Positions 1 to 8,579 of a stretch of 64,000 nucleotides of DNA are shown piece after piece. The notes beneath the pieces were generated by a model that made no database searches, was not told the DNA's origin, and saw only the letters and a list, made by a program, of their open reading frames with translations. The translations under genes were made by a program, and so were the position numbers. Position 1 is the stretch's first letter, and each line of letters begins with the position of its first letter. The DNA lies in assembly GCA_023150935.1 (NCBI GenBank), contig JAKLJW010000002.1, forward strand, positions 62,001 through 126,000, read 5' to 3'. Origin of the DNA: Candidatus Binatia bacterium (GTDB lineage Bacteria > Desulfobacterota > Binatia > HRBIN30).

Positions 1-108
1 GAAGGCGGCACGACCTTCCGGTTCACTTTGCCGCTGCCCAGGAACGGCGATGCCGGAGGCACCCGCGGCGTTGCCGAGGATGGCGCCGCGTCCGCGCCCA
101 CCGGGTAG
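1..108 (+). CDS. Sensor histidine kinase, C-terminal fragment
   Basis: The frame is open from the first base and closes at TAG 106-108, so only 35 residues are present. The piece begins GGTTFRFTLPLP, which resembles the last strand of a HATPase_c domain (the GG.TF.F.LP ending of two-component kinases). A Gly/Ala-rich tail follows. The kinase body lies upstream of the window, so input domain and partner regulator are unknown. The call rests on one short motif. Confidence 0.55.
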   Translation, partial: EGGTTFRFTLPLPRNGDAGGTRGVAEDGAASAPTG

Positions 109-423
109 ACCGTCACAGGGTTTTGCCGCCTTACCTCTGTGGCCGGCGCGGCCCGGTTATCTCCTTGCCTCGATAACAAGCCGAATCGACAAGCCGGGTC
201 TTTCCCGCGCGCGATACCGGAACTTCCCAGAGCCGCAAAACCCCTCGTCGGCATGGTCACGGACAAAGGCGGACAGCGAAGACCGGGCGGGCTGGTATGG
301 CATTCGCATGAGCGAGTGCGGGGTTGGGCTGTTGCGACCGGCGGCGAGACCTCAAAGGGGTGTCAAGGAGAACGAACGCGGTTAGCGGCGCGGCAAAGCG
401 CCAGCGGAGAAAGGAGCCGATGT
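109..423. other. Intergenic region, no gene seen
   Basis: About 315 bases between the kinase end and the next start. Frames remain open because of GC bias, but codon choice and predicted peptides (Arg/Pro rich) look like noise. The last 15 bases hold a good ribosome binding site (GAAAGGAG near 410-417) for the ATG at 424. I see no clear terminator or repeat. Confidence 0.5.
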
Positions 424-1419
424 ATGTTGAAACGTGTCTTGTCGATAGCAGTTCTCGGGCTCACGTTGCTCGGCCCGGGGGCGTGGGCGGTCGACAATCC
501 CGCCGACCAGGATCCGTTTCACGGATTCATCAGCCCGGTGTCCAACCCGACGATCTTCGAGGATCCCAGGTCGCTGACCGAAGTGCGGCCGATCTTCGTC
601 TACCACCAGATTCCCAGCACCTTCCCTGTAGCCAATCTCGGCGGCGGCGATGCGTACGTCGTGGCGGCGCAGCTCCGGCTGGCGATCACGGACCGTTTCA
701 GCTTCATCGCCACCAAGGACGGCTACACGTGGGTGAATCTGCAGAACCGACAACTGCGCCAGGCGGTGGCTGCGGCCAATCACGGATCGTCCAACGGCTG
801 GGCGAACCTGGCGTTCGGGTTCAAGGGCACGCTGTGGCAGCACGCCGACGAGGACAATCTGGTGATGGTGTCGGCGGGACTGCGATACGAGGCCCCGGCG
901 GGTAACAAGTCCGTCTGGCAGGGCTACGGCAAGGGTTTGTTGAACCCGTTCCTGTCGGCGATGTGGGGCAATGACCGGCTGCACCTGATGGCGTATACCG
1001 GGCCGCGACTGGCGCTTTCCGGGTTGAACTCGAGCTTCTACGACCTGTCGGTTCACGCCGACTATCGGTTCGAGAGCTTCTTCCCGCTGGTCGAAGTGAA
1101 CTGGGTGCAATGCCTGACGGGCGGCAACGGCGGCATTCCGCTTTCCGCGGTGGTCGACGGCGAGGGCTTCGACTTCTTCAACTTCGGAGCGACGGAGGCC
1201 GGCGGTACCGGGGTCGCGACCATGGCGCTCGGTGCCCGGTGGCGGGTGACGGATCACAAGGCGCTGTGGCGGCCTATCGAGCTGGCCGACCGCGTCGGGT
1301 TCATCGACCTGGGTGCGAGCGTCGAGTTCCCGCTGACGTCGCAGAAGTGGTTGTTCGACTGGCGGGTCACGACGGACCTGATCTTCCGCATCGAGCCCGG
1401 TGCGTTGTTGGTGTTCTGA
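424..1419 (+). CDS. Secreted protein, predicted outer-membrane beta-barrel
   Basis: 331 residues. The ATG at 424 is chosen because AAAGGAG precedes it and the product then starts with a clear signal peptide (MLKRVLSIAVLGLTLLGPGAWA, cleavage near AWA). The open frame extends upstream without signal or RBS. The mature part has alternating polar and aromatic stretches and ends in Phe (GALLVF), as many outer-membrane barrels do. Segments such as YEAPAG and ALGARWRVTDHKAL recall uncharacterised transporter-like outer-membrane proteins. No catalytic motif is seen. It stands alone between a kinase and a convergent DUF1269 gene; its substrate is unknown. Confidence 0.6.
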   Translation: MLKRVLSIAVLGLTLLGPGAWAVDNPADQDPFHGFISPVSNPTIFEDPRSLTEVRPIFVYHQIPSTFPVANLGGGDAYVVAAQLRLAITDRFSFIATKDGYTWVNLQNRQLRQAVAAANHGSSNGWANLAFGFKGTLWQHADEDNLVMVSAGLRYEAPAGNKSVWQGYGKGLLNPFLSAMWGNDRLHLMAYTGPRLALSGLNSSFYDLSVHADYRFESFFPLVEVNWVQCLTGGNGGIPLSAVVDGEGFDFFNFGATEAGGTGVATMALGARWRVTDHKALWRPIELADRVGFIDLGASVEFPLTSQKWLFDWRVTTDLIFRIEPGALLVF

Positions 1420-1463
1420 GCGGTGGCGGGCGGCGTAGCGCCGCGCCGGTCTCGTCCCGCACG

Positions 1464-1501
1464 CCCGCCGCCGGTCATGCCCTGGCATGGCCGGCGGCGG
1501 G
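1464..1501. terminator. Strong hairpin between convergent genes
   Basis: Two 18-base arms starting CCCGCCGCCGG and ending CCGGCGGCGGG pair with one G-T wobble around a two-base loop. The hairpin lies between two genes that end towards each other (stops at 1419 and 1529). It lacks a T run on either side, so a bidirectional terminator is likely but not certain. Confidence 0.5.
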
Positions 1502-1528
1502 GTGTGCAATCGAAGAATGCCCGGCGGA

Positions 1529-2029
1529 TCAGGTGCCGGCGGTTCTCGCGGCGTTGAGCGCCGCTTGCAGCTTTTCCTCTTGTTCGTGGCTCAGCGAAGT
1601 CTGCACGACCTTGCCCCCCGTTCCGCGCAGTTCGGCGAGCACCTTGTCCGGAGTCGCCTTGCGCACCAGGACAAACAGCGCCGAAGAGCCGGCCTTCAGG
1701 TTCTCGGCGATTCCCTTCATGAACTTGTCGTCGAGGCCCACATCGGTAAGTGCCCCGGCCACCGCACCCGACGCTGCGCCGACCGCGAGGCCGAGAAGCG
1801 GACTGAGGAAGATGAGACCGATCAGGGTGCCCCAGAAGCCGCCGGTCGCCGCTCCCGCCGCCGTGAGGTTGTATACCTGGTGCAACTTCACCTTGCCTTC
1901 TTTGTCCTTGGTCGCAACCACAGCGTCGGCGAGATCGACAAGGTACTCCTTCTGCATCTTCAGCAGTTGCAGGCGGACTTCCTGCGCCTTGAACTCGTCT
2001 TCGTAGCCAATCACCACAAGGTCAGCCAT
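1529..2029 (-). CDS. DUF1269 family protein
   Basis: 166 residues with GGAGGAGCGAG just before the ATG. It begins MADLVVIGYEDEFKAQEVR, typical of the DUF1269 family. This is followed by a VDLADAVVATKDKEGKVKLHQ stretch and a glycine-rich membrane hairpin (about residues 55-95, GAATGGFWGTLIGLIFLSPLLG...VGAASGAVAGAL). The C-terminal region, with LVRKATPDKVLAELRGTGGKVVQTSLS, is also family-typical. The biochemical role is not established; members are often described as membrane-associated or stress-linked. It is a single gene, convergent with the upstream barrel gene and codirectional with the octahaem cytochrome behind it. Confidence 0.85.
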   Translation of the reverse strand: MADLVVIGYEDEFKAQEVRLQLLKMQKEYLVDLADAVVATKDKEGKVKLHQVYNLTAAGAATGGFWGTLIGLIFLSPLLGLAVGAASGAVAGALTDVGLDDKFMKGIAENLKAGSSALFVLVRKATPDKVLAELRGTGGKVVQTSLSHEQEEKLQAALNAARTAGT

Positions 2030-2175
2030 CTCGCTCCTCCATCATGATTTCGGTTTGTACCGCACGACACGACGCGGTTGCCTCAACGGTACTAGACGAA
2101 GGGGCGGTTCGGAAGAGGTCCACCAACCGCGGCCGCCCGAAAGGACGAAGTCGCTTTCCCGGTCTCGAAAGGGGG

Positions 2176-4545
2176 CTACGGGGATCGATCCGTGCCCCGG
2201 GGCTCGGCGACCTGGCGCAGCAGTTGCCGCGCCTGCAGGTCGTCAGGTCGCAGGGCCACGAGGCGTTCGGCATAGCGGCGGGCGGCCGTCAGGTCGCCGC
2301 GGTCGCGGCCGATCGTGGTTAGCGCGTAGAGAAGCTGCCGGTCGCCGGGAAAGCGCTCGTGAGCGGCGTTCAGGACGGCGATGCCCCGGGTCGAGTTGCC
2401 GCTCGAATTGAGCGCGACCCCGTATACGTACGCATAGATCGGATCGTTCGGAGCCAGCTCCGCGGCACGTCCGAGTTCGACGCCGGCTTCGTCGTACTGT
2501 TGCCGGCGGACCAGAGTCAGACCGAGGGCATGGTGCAACTCCGCCGAGTCGGGCGCCTGTGCGAGTCCGCGACGCAGCACGGCTTCAGCCTCCGCCTCGC
2601 GCCCGAGAGTGCGCCAGAGGTCGGCGAGGTTGACGTACGCAGGGACGAACTGGGGTTCGATGCGCATCGCAGCTTCGTATTCGGTGCGAGCGGCGTCGTG
2701 TTTCCCGAGGTCGGCGGCAAGCAGGCCGAGGTTCAGGCGTGCGTCCGGTCGGTCGGCGTTCTCGGTCAGCACGGAACGGTACTCATCGAGGGCGCGCGCG
2801 CGGGCCGCTCGATGAGCCTGCGGCAGCGCCGTCTCGGGCGCGGCGGCGAGTGTCGCGGCGGTTGCGGTGCGCACGGCGCGGCGGGGATCGTCGAGCAAGG
2901 GCGCGAGGACGCGGAGACGCTCGGGTGCGGGCAGCATCGCCGATGCGTCGACGGTGGCCAACCGCACCAGTGGATCGGGGTCGCCGGCAGCGCGAGCAAT
3001 CGCGGCGGCGGTGCGCGGGCCGGGGTAACGCGGCAGCAGGCTTACCGCGGTGGCGCGCACTATCGCCGGCAGGCTGGAGTCGGCGCCGAGGAGATCGAGA
3101 AGCGCCGCCTCGCCATCGGCTCGATAGCGGCGCGCTGCCTGAATCGCCTGCCCGTAATGCGGTTCGCGCCGCTTCGGTTCTCCGTACCACCTGACGATCG
3201 CGCTCGCCGCCCACGCCGGCTCGCGGTCGCGATGGCAGTCGGTGCAGGTGTCCGGGCCGCCGGTCTGTTGCGCGAGGTCGGGGCGCGGAACGCGAAAGCT
3301 GTGATCGCGGCGCTCGTCGACCGTCATGAACGTGCGAGCCGGCATATGGCAGGCCACGCAGCGCGCCCCGCCCGACTCGGGAAGATGGTGGTGATGCGCC
3401 GGCGTCGCAAAGCGCCCGGGCTCGTGACACCGTGCACAAACCGCGTCCCCGACGGCCCGCAGCCGGGCACTGTGCGGGTCGTGGCAGTCCGCGCAGGTGA
3501 CACCGGCGCCGTACATCCGACTCTGCAGGAACGAGCCGTATTCGTAGACCTCGTCCTGCACCTGTCCGTCGGCGAAATACAGACCCTCCTCGAGGAGTAC
3601 GGGACGATGGCTATCGAGAAACGGCTCGCCCGGTCGATAAGCATCCGTGAGCGTGGTGCGACGGGAATGGCAGGCCGCGCAGGTTTCGATCTCGGCCCGG
3701 GAGTGTCGCGGTATCGAACGTCGTGCCGTGCCGCTACTCCGGTCGGCGATCCACGTCTGGGAGCCGTCGCTGCCGAAGTCGACGACGAGGCCCTTACTGG
3801 CGCTCGCGACCGGCGAAGGGCCCGCACTTCGGGCAGCTTCGGCCCAGCGCACGTGTTCGGCAGCGGGACCGTGACACCCTTCGCAGCCGACATTCGGTTC
3901 GATCCAGGTCGTGGCGTAACCGTCGTGAGCGGCCTCGTAACCCTTGCGCAGCCCGGTGACATGGCACTCGGCGCAGCGGTCGTTCCAGTTCTGCGCCGGC
4001 CGAGTCCAGTGCAGGATGTCGCCATGGTCGACATGTTCGTCGCCGTAGAGATGAAACCAGCGCTTGCCGTGAGTGTCCCAGGCGACGGACAGAGCCTGCA
4101 GTCGGCCCGCGGCCAGGGGCAGCAGGTATTGCTGCAAGGGGTCGACGCCGAAGGTGTACGGCACGGGAAAGTCCTGCGTTGCGCCGCCGGGCCCGGCGGT
4201 ACGAACCGCGAGGGTATCTCCGGCACGCATGAAGTGCGTGACGTCGGCGGCGCCGCGAAAGACCGCGCCACCGAAATCGCCGCGCACCGTGTCGGGGGTA
4301 GCGGGCTCCATCGCATGGCGGTGATCCGAGGTCAGCCACGCGTCGTAGACCGCGCCGTGGCAGGGGCGGCAGGCGGCACTGCCGGCGTAAGCGGAATCGC
4401 TGCGACGACCGGGAGGTCGCGGCGGCCCGGCAAGGACCGGCCCACCAGCAAGCACGAGAGCGAAAGCGAGCGACGGGAATAGACGACCGGAGACGGCGAG
4501 AACAACAGGATTCGGATGTCCACCGGAACGACGACTTCCCGTCAT
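2176..4545 (-). CDS. Octahaem cytochrome c with HEAT and TPR repeats
   Basis: 789 residues with an N-terminal signal region (hydrophobic core about 20-40, ending VLAGPP). Eight CXXCH haem-binding motifs lie at about residues 59, 191, 221, 289, 351, 370, 396 and 434, within a cytochrome c554/c-prime-like arrangement. Isolated His residues could be distal ligands. A helical HEAT-like part follows (about 455-580, IVRATAVSLLPRYPG...), then at least four TPR units (about 590-780, such as ARLNLGLLAADLGKHDAARTEYEAAM). This haem plus TPR plan is known from periplasmic electron-transfer proteins of uncultured bacteria. The redox partner and substrate cannot be read from the sequence. It stands alone and starts 20 bases from repeat copy A. 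Confidence 0.85.
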   Translation of the reverse strand: MTGSRRSGGHPNPVVLAVSGRLFPSLAFALVLAGGPVLAGPPRPPGRRSDSAYAGSAACRPCHGAVYDAWLTSDHRHAMEPATPDTVRGDFGGAVFRGAADVTHFMRAGDTLAVRTAGPGGATQDFPVPYTFGVDPLQQYLLPLAAGRLQALSVAWDTHGKRWFHLYGDEHVDHGDILHWTRPAQNWNDRCAECHVTGLRKGYEAAHDGYATTWIEPNVGCEGCHGPAAEHVRWAEAARSAGPSPVASASKGLVVDFGSDGSQTWIADRSSGTARRSIPRHSRAEIETCAACHSRRTTLTDAYRPGEPFLDSHRPVLLEEGLYFADGQVQDEVYEYGSFLQSRMYGAGVTCADCHDPHSARLRAVGDAVCARCHEPGRFATPAHHHHLPESGGARCVACHMPARTFMTVDERRDHSFRVPRPDLAQQTGGPDTCTDCHRDREPAWAASAIVRWYGEPKRREPHYGQAIQAARRYRADGEAALLDLLGADSSLPAIVRATAVSLLPRYPGPRTAAAIARAAGDPDPLVRLATVDASAMLPAPERLRVLAPLLDDPRRAVRTATAATLAAAPETALPQAHRAARARALDEYRSVLTENADRPDARLNLGLLAADLGKHDAARTEYEAAMRIEPQFVPAYVNLADLWRTLGREAEAEAVLRRGLAQAPDSAELHHALGLTLVRRQQYDEAGVELGRAAELAPNDPIYAYVYGVALNSSGNSTRGIAVLNAAHERFPGDRQLLYALTTIGRDRGDLTAARRYAERLVALRPDDLQARQLLRQVAEPRGTDRSP

Positions 4546-4564
4546 GATCGACTTCCCGAACCGG

Positions 4565-4769
4565 CTAAGTACTCCGGTTCATTAGTCCGGCGACGTATTC
4601 CGTTCGTCCCGAGTAGCGCCATCTTTTCGGCGGCGTATCGAGGGGCGGGGCCGCAAAGCCGCTCGCCAGGCTGCCCCTCGATACGCCCCTGAGAAAACGG
4701 GGCTACTCGGGGCGAACGGGAAGCGTCGTACGGAATACGTCGCCGTAATTGTGCCCATCACTACTAAGG
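4565..4769 (-). repeat. 205-bp palindromic element, copy A
   Basis: This sequence recurs at 18992-19196 in the opposite orientation with only two mismatches in 205 bases. The ends are CTAAGTACT... and ...AGTAGTGATGGGC read inwards. Both ends then carry the same CGGCGACGTATTCCGT block as inverted repeats. Inside are two stem-loop halves with cores CCGAGTAG and CGTATCGAGG. No coding frame fits inside. Size, inverted ends and near identity resemble a MITE or REP-type element that has moved or duplicated recently. It sits between the start of the octahaem cytochrome gene and the end of gltX. Confidence 0.85.
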
Positions 4770-4784
4770 CGGATTGCTCGTAAA

Positions 4785-4831
4785 CCTCGATACGGCCCCT
4801 AAGAGGACGGGGTCCACCCTGGGGCGAACGG
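4785..4831. repeat. Half copy of the stem-loop repeat family
   Basis: Sixteen bases after copy A lies another CCTCGATACGG...GGGGCGAACGG segment, matching one arm of the palindromic core but diverged in the loop. It looks like a decayed single arm. It lies just beyond the stop codon of gltX (4848), where it could influence transcript ends. Confidence 0.55.
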
Positions 4832-4847
4832 GTGGGGTTACTCACGC

Positions 4848-6272
4848 TCAGCCGGTTGCGTGCCCCTGCATCGCCGCCAGCCGCGCCAGTGCCGCGTCCA
4901 GCCTCGCCATGGTGCGGTCCTTGCCCAGCACTTCGAGCACTTCGAAGATCCCCGGGCTCACGGCGCCGCCGGTCATCGCGACACGCACCGGCTGCGCCAG
5001 CTTGCCAAGCCCGAGCCCGAACTGCGCCATCACAGTTTCGAAGACGCCTTTGATCGGGTCGTGGCTCCATGCGCCGAGATCGGCCAGACCCGCTCGCAAC
5101 GCCGTCAACGGCTCGCGAACCTCGGCCTTCAGGTGCTTCGTCACCGCCGCCGGGTCCATCGTCAGTTCGTCGACGAAGTAGCACGTCGCCGCCTCGACGA
5201 TCTCTACTAGCGTCTTACCGCGCTCCTGCACGGTGACCATTGCCCGCGCCAGCCACGCGTCGTCGCCGCGAATCGTCCAGCCCTTTGCCGTCACGTGGGG
5301 CTTCACTGCTTCTGCCAGCGCCTCCGGCGACAGCGCCTTGAGGTACTGGAAGTTGACCCACTCGGCCTTCTCCTGGTTGTAGACGCCGGCGGCGGTGCCG
5401 ACGCTGTCGAGCGAGAACTTCTCGATCAGCTCGGCGCGCGTGAACAGCTCCTGATCGCCGTGCGACCACCCTAGCCGCACGAGGTAGTTCACCAGCGCGT
5501 CCGGCAGGTAGCCCATGTCGCGATACGCCATCACCGACGTCGCCCCGTGCCGCTTGCTCAGCCGCGACCGGTCGAGTCCGAGAATCAACGGAATGTGGGC
5601 GAACGCCGGCACCTCGAAGCCGAGGGCGCGGTACATCTGAATCTGCTTCGGCGTGTTGGTGAGATGATCCTCGCCGCGGACGATGTGCGTCACCGCCATC
5701 GCCGCATCGTCGACGACGGCGCAGAAGTTGTACGTTGGCGTGCCGTCGGAGCGCACGATGATGATGTCGTCGAGTTCCTGGTTCTGGAAGACCACGTGCC
5801 CCTTGACGAGATCGGGCACGACGGTGTCGCCGTCGAGCGGGGCCGCAAAACGAATAACGGCCGGCCGCCCCGCAACGGGTTCCGACCGTTCCCGGCACGT
5901 GCGATCGTACATCGGCTTGCGACCGGCCTGCATCGCGGCCTCCCGCCGCGATTCCAGCTCTTCGGGCGTGCAGTAGCAGCGGTACGCTTTGCCCGCGCTC
6001 AGCAGGCGCTCGGCCTGGGCGGTATAGACGGTACTGCGCTGACTCTGGAAGAACGGCCCCTCGTCCCACTCCAGACGTAGCCAGGCCAGGGCATCGAGAA
6101 TCGCCTGGATCGACTCTTTGGTCGAGCGCTCGCGGTCGGTGTCCTCGATGCGCAGGATGAACGCGCCCCCGTGATGGCGGGCGAACAGGTAATTGAACAG
6201 CGCCGTGCGGGCACCGCCGATGTGCAGGTAGCCGGTCGGGCTGGGGGCGAAACGGGTGCGGACGGGCGACAT
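4848..6272 (-). CDS. gltX: Glutamate--tRNA ligase
   Basis: 474 residues, the usual length of bacterial GluRS. The Rossmann catalytic domain starts RFAPSPTGYLHIGGARTAL, with the HIGH motif at residues 17-20. The KMSKS equivalent is LSKRHG at 238-243, and YNFCAVVDDA and HIVRGEDHL are conserved substrate-pocket blocks. The C-terminal helical anticodon-binding region runs from about 320. It charges tRNA-Glu (in some lineages also tRNA-Gln) in the cytoplasm. The ATG at 6272 follows from the conserved start SPVRTRFAPSPTG. It is codirectional with the helicase gene upstream, with a 90-base gap. Confidence 0.97.
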   Translation of the reverse strand: MSPVRTRFAPSPTGYLHIGGARTALFNYLFARHHGGAFILRIEDTDRERSTKESIQAILDALAWLRLEWDEGPFFQSQRSTVYTAQAERLLSAGKAYRCYCTPEELESRREAAMQAGRKPMYDRTCRERSEPVAGRPAVIRFAAPLDGDTVVPDLVKGHVVFQNQELDDIIIVRSDGTPTYNFCAVVDDAAMAVTHIVRGEDHLTNTPKQIQMYRALGFEVPAFAHIPLILGLDRSRLSKRHGATSVMAYRDMGYLPDALVNYLVRLGWSHGDQELFTRAELIEKFSLDSVGTAAGVYNQEKAEWVNFQYLKALSPEALAEAVKPHVTAKGWTIRGDDAWLARAMVTVQERGKTLVEIVEAATCYFVDELTMDPAAVTKHLKAEVREPLTALRAGLADLGAWSHDPIKGVFETVMAQFGLGLGKLAQPVRVAMTGGAVSPGIFEVLEVLGKDRTMARLDAALARLAAMQGHATG

Positions 6273-6362
6273 GGCAGTCCGAGGCGGGTAACAAGGCGGC
6301 CAGGCAGTGTCAACGTTCCAGTGATGAGCGCGGCCACAAGACCCACCGCGCCTTCACCCCGA

Positions 6363-8579
6363 TTACGCCGGTTGCAGCCCGGCGAACTTGAGCAACAGTT
6401 TCTTTACGCCCACGGACTGGAACGTCACCGTTGCCTTGCGGCTCTCGCCGCTGCCTTCGAGTGCGCGCACCACACCGACGCCGAACGCCGCGTGGCGCAC
6501 CCGGGCACCGACCCGCAGGCCGTCCTCGCCATCGTACACCACACGCACGTCGTTGTCCTCGGGCTCGGCGTGTACCGGTTTGAGCGACGGACCCGTCAAC
6601 ACGGTCCGCTGCGCCCGCAGTTCGTGCAGCAGGTTCGGCGGAATTTCATCCACGAAGCGGCTGCGCGGGTTGAACTGCGCGTCGCCGAACACGCGCCGCC
6701 GGCGCGCGTGGGTCAGGTGCAGCCGCTGCATCGCCCGCGTCATGCCGACGTAACAGAGACGCCGTTCCTCCTCGATATCGTCGTCCGCGACCCGCGCGTG
6801 CGGAAACAACCCCTCCTCCATCGCGGTCATGAACACCACCGGGAACTCCAGGCCCTTGGCGGCGTGCAGGGTCATCAACGTCACCCGGTCCGCACCCGTG
6901 TCGTAGGCGTCGAGATCGGTCACCAGCGCCACTTCCTCGAGGTACTCCTGCAACGTTTTGCCCGCCGCCGCCTGTTCGGCCATGCCGGCGAGCAACTGCT
7001 CGAGGTTCTGCACGCGGTCCTTGCCGGTATCGCTGGTGTCCTCGCGCAGCATTTCCCCGTATCCGCTGTCGGCCACGATTCGCGCCGCCAGTTCGGGAAA
7101 CGGCACCGCATCGACCGCCGCGCGCAGTCCGTCCATCAGCGCCACGAAGGCGCGCACCTTGTCGAGAGCCTGCGTCTTGAGGACCCCGCGCGCCACCGCC
7201 AGACCGCACGCCGGGAGGAAACCGCCCGCTTCCTCTTCGAGTGTCGCGATGCGTTCCACGGTCGTCGCACCGATGCCGCGCGCCGGCGTGTTGACGATGC
7301 GCTTCGCCGCGATCGAGTCGGCCGGGTTGAGCAGCAGCCGCAGGTACGCGAGCACGTCCTTCACCTCGGCCCGGGCGAAGAACTTCACGCCGCCGACCAT
7401 GCCATAGGGAATCCGATGGCGGACGAGCGCCTCTTCGATCGGCCGCGACTGCGCGTTGGTGCGGTAGAAGACCGCCACGTCCCGCAACGCCATGCCGTGG
7501 CGGTGCAGGCGGGCGATCTCCCCGGCCACGTACCGTGCCTCCTCGAGGTCGTCGGGCAGCTCGGCGAGGACGATACGCTCGCCGCGCGGGTTCTCCGTCC
7601 ATAACCGCTTGCCCTTGCGCTGCCGGTTCTGCGCCACCACGGCGCCGGCGGCTTCCAGAATCGTTTGCGTGGAGCGGTAATTCTGTTCCAGCCTGATCGC
7701 CACCGCATCGGGGTAGTCGCGTTCGAAGTCGAGGATGTTCTTGATGTCGGCGCCACGCCAGCGATAGATCGACTGGTCCTCGTCGCCGACGACGCACAGG
7801 TTGCGATAACCGGACGCCAGCAGATTGGTGAGCCGGTACTGCACCTGATTGGTGTCCTGGTACTCGTCGACGAGGACGTGCAGGAAGCGCTGCCGGTAGC
7901 GATCGAGCACGGCCGGGTGCTCCTCGAACAGGCGCACCGTCAGGAGCAACAAATCGTTGAAGTCGAGGGCGTTGTTGCGGCGCAGCTTATCCTGGTAGCG
8001 CACATACACCCGTGCCGCCCGCTCCTGCCAGACGTCGGTCGGAGTGCAATCCGCCGGTCCGATACCTTTGTTCTTCGCCGCGTCGATAAACGACCCGGCG
8101 CTGCGGGCGCTGAGGACCTGTTCCGCCACTTCCAGGTCGCGCAGGCACTCGCGCAGCAGGCGTTCCTGGTCCTGCTCGTCGTAGATGACGAAGTCGCGGG
8201 TATAGCCAAGCGCCGCGATGTCGCGGCGGAGCATGCGCACGCACGCCGAATGAAAAGTCGACACCCACGGCGGTTCCGACGAACCGAGCAGGCGTAATAC
8301 CCGCTCGCGCAGTTCGGCGGCGGCCTTGTTGGTAAATGTGACCGCGAGGATCCGCCACGGCGGCACGTTGCGCGTCCCGATAAGATGCGCCACGCGGTGC
8401 GTCAGGGTTCGGGTCTTGCCGGAGCCGGCACCGGCGAGAATCAGCAATGGCCCGTCGCCGTGCTCGACGGCCTGGCGCTGCATGGGGTTGAGCGACGAGA
8501 GATCGGCGTACCTACGATCGGCGGAACGCTCGCCGTTCGTGCCGAGCGGCACCGTCTTCTCAGGCGCGGTAGAGGTCAT
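6363..8579 (-). CDS. uvrD: UvrD/PcrA-type superfamily 1 DNA helicase
   Basis: 738 residues from ATG 8579. Longer frames exist, but the extra 81 residues are Arg/Pro noise overlapping the preceding gene. Helicase motifs are in order: Q motif LNPMQRQAV, Walker A ILAGAGSGKTRTL (about 47-58), TFTNKAAAELRERV, Walker B VDEYQDTNQVQY, GDEDQSIYRWRGAD, LEQNYRST, and VTLMTLHAAKGLEFPVVF near 570. The C-terminal part after 640 has a Tudor-like PcrA tail (GARVRHAAFGVGVVRALEGSG). It is an ATP-dependent 3'-5' helicase for excision and mismatch repair and for clearing stalled RNA polymerase. Its start overlaps the end of the subtilase-like gene by 20 bases, so the two may be transcribed together. Confidence 0.95.
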   Translation of the reverse strand: MTSTAPEKTVPLGTNGERSADRRYADLSSLNPMQRQAVEHGDGPLLILAGAGSGKTRTLTHRVAHLIGTRNVPPWRILAVTFTNKAAAELRERVLRLLGSSEPPWVSTFHSACVRMLRRDIAALGYTRDFVIYDEQDQERLLRECLRDLEVAEQVLSARSAGSFIDAAKNKGIGPADCTPTDVWQERAARVYVRYQDKLRRNNALDFNDLLLLTVRLFEEHPAVLDRYRQRFLHVLVDEYQDTNQVQYRLTNLLASGYRNLCVVGDEDQSIYRWRGADIKNILDFERDYPDAVAIRLEQNYRSTQTILEAAGAVVAQNRQRKGKRLWTENPRGERIVLAELPDDLEEARYVAGEIARLHRHGMALRDVAVFYRTNAQSRPIEEALVRHRIPYGMVGGVKFFARAEVKDVLAYLRLLLNPADSIAAKRIVNTPARGIGATTVERIATLEEEAGGFLPACGLAVARGVLKTQALDKVRAFVALMDGLRAAVDAVPFPELAARIVADSGYGEMLREDTSDTGKDRVQNLEQLLAGMAEQAAAGKTLQEYLEEVALVTDLDAYDTGADRVTLMTLHAAKGLEFPVVFMTAMEEGLFPHARVADDDIEEERRLCYVGMTRAMQRLHLTHARRRRVFGDAQFNPRSRFVDEIPPNLLHELRAQRTVLTGPSLKPVHAEPEDNDVRVVYDGEDGLRVGARVRHAAFGVGVVRALEGSGESRKATVTFQSVGVKKLLLKFAGLQPA

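Noticed and set aside
139..423. Longer start of the beta-barrel gene at 139
   Set aside because: The added 95 residues have no signal or domain, while ATG 424 has an RBS and a signal peptide.
382..1509. A 375-codon minus-strand frame across the barrel gene
   Set aside because: No motif; amino-acid composition (His/Arg/Gln rich) is that of the reverse complement of a real gene.
2359..4482. A 707-codon open frame on the plus strand opposite the octahaem cytochrome gene
   Set aside because: Its peptide is Arg/Ala/Val-rich noise without family motifs, and the minus strand contains eight CXXCH sites with normal codon bias. It is a GC-driven shadow.
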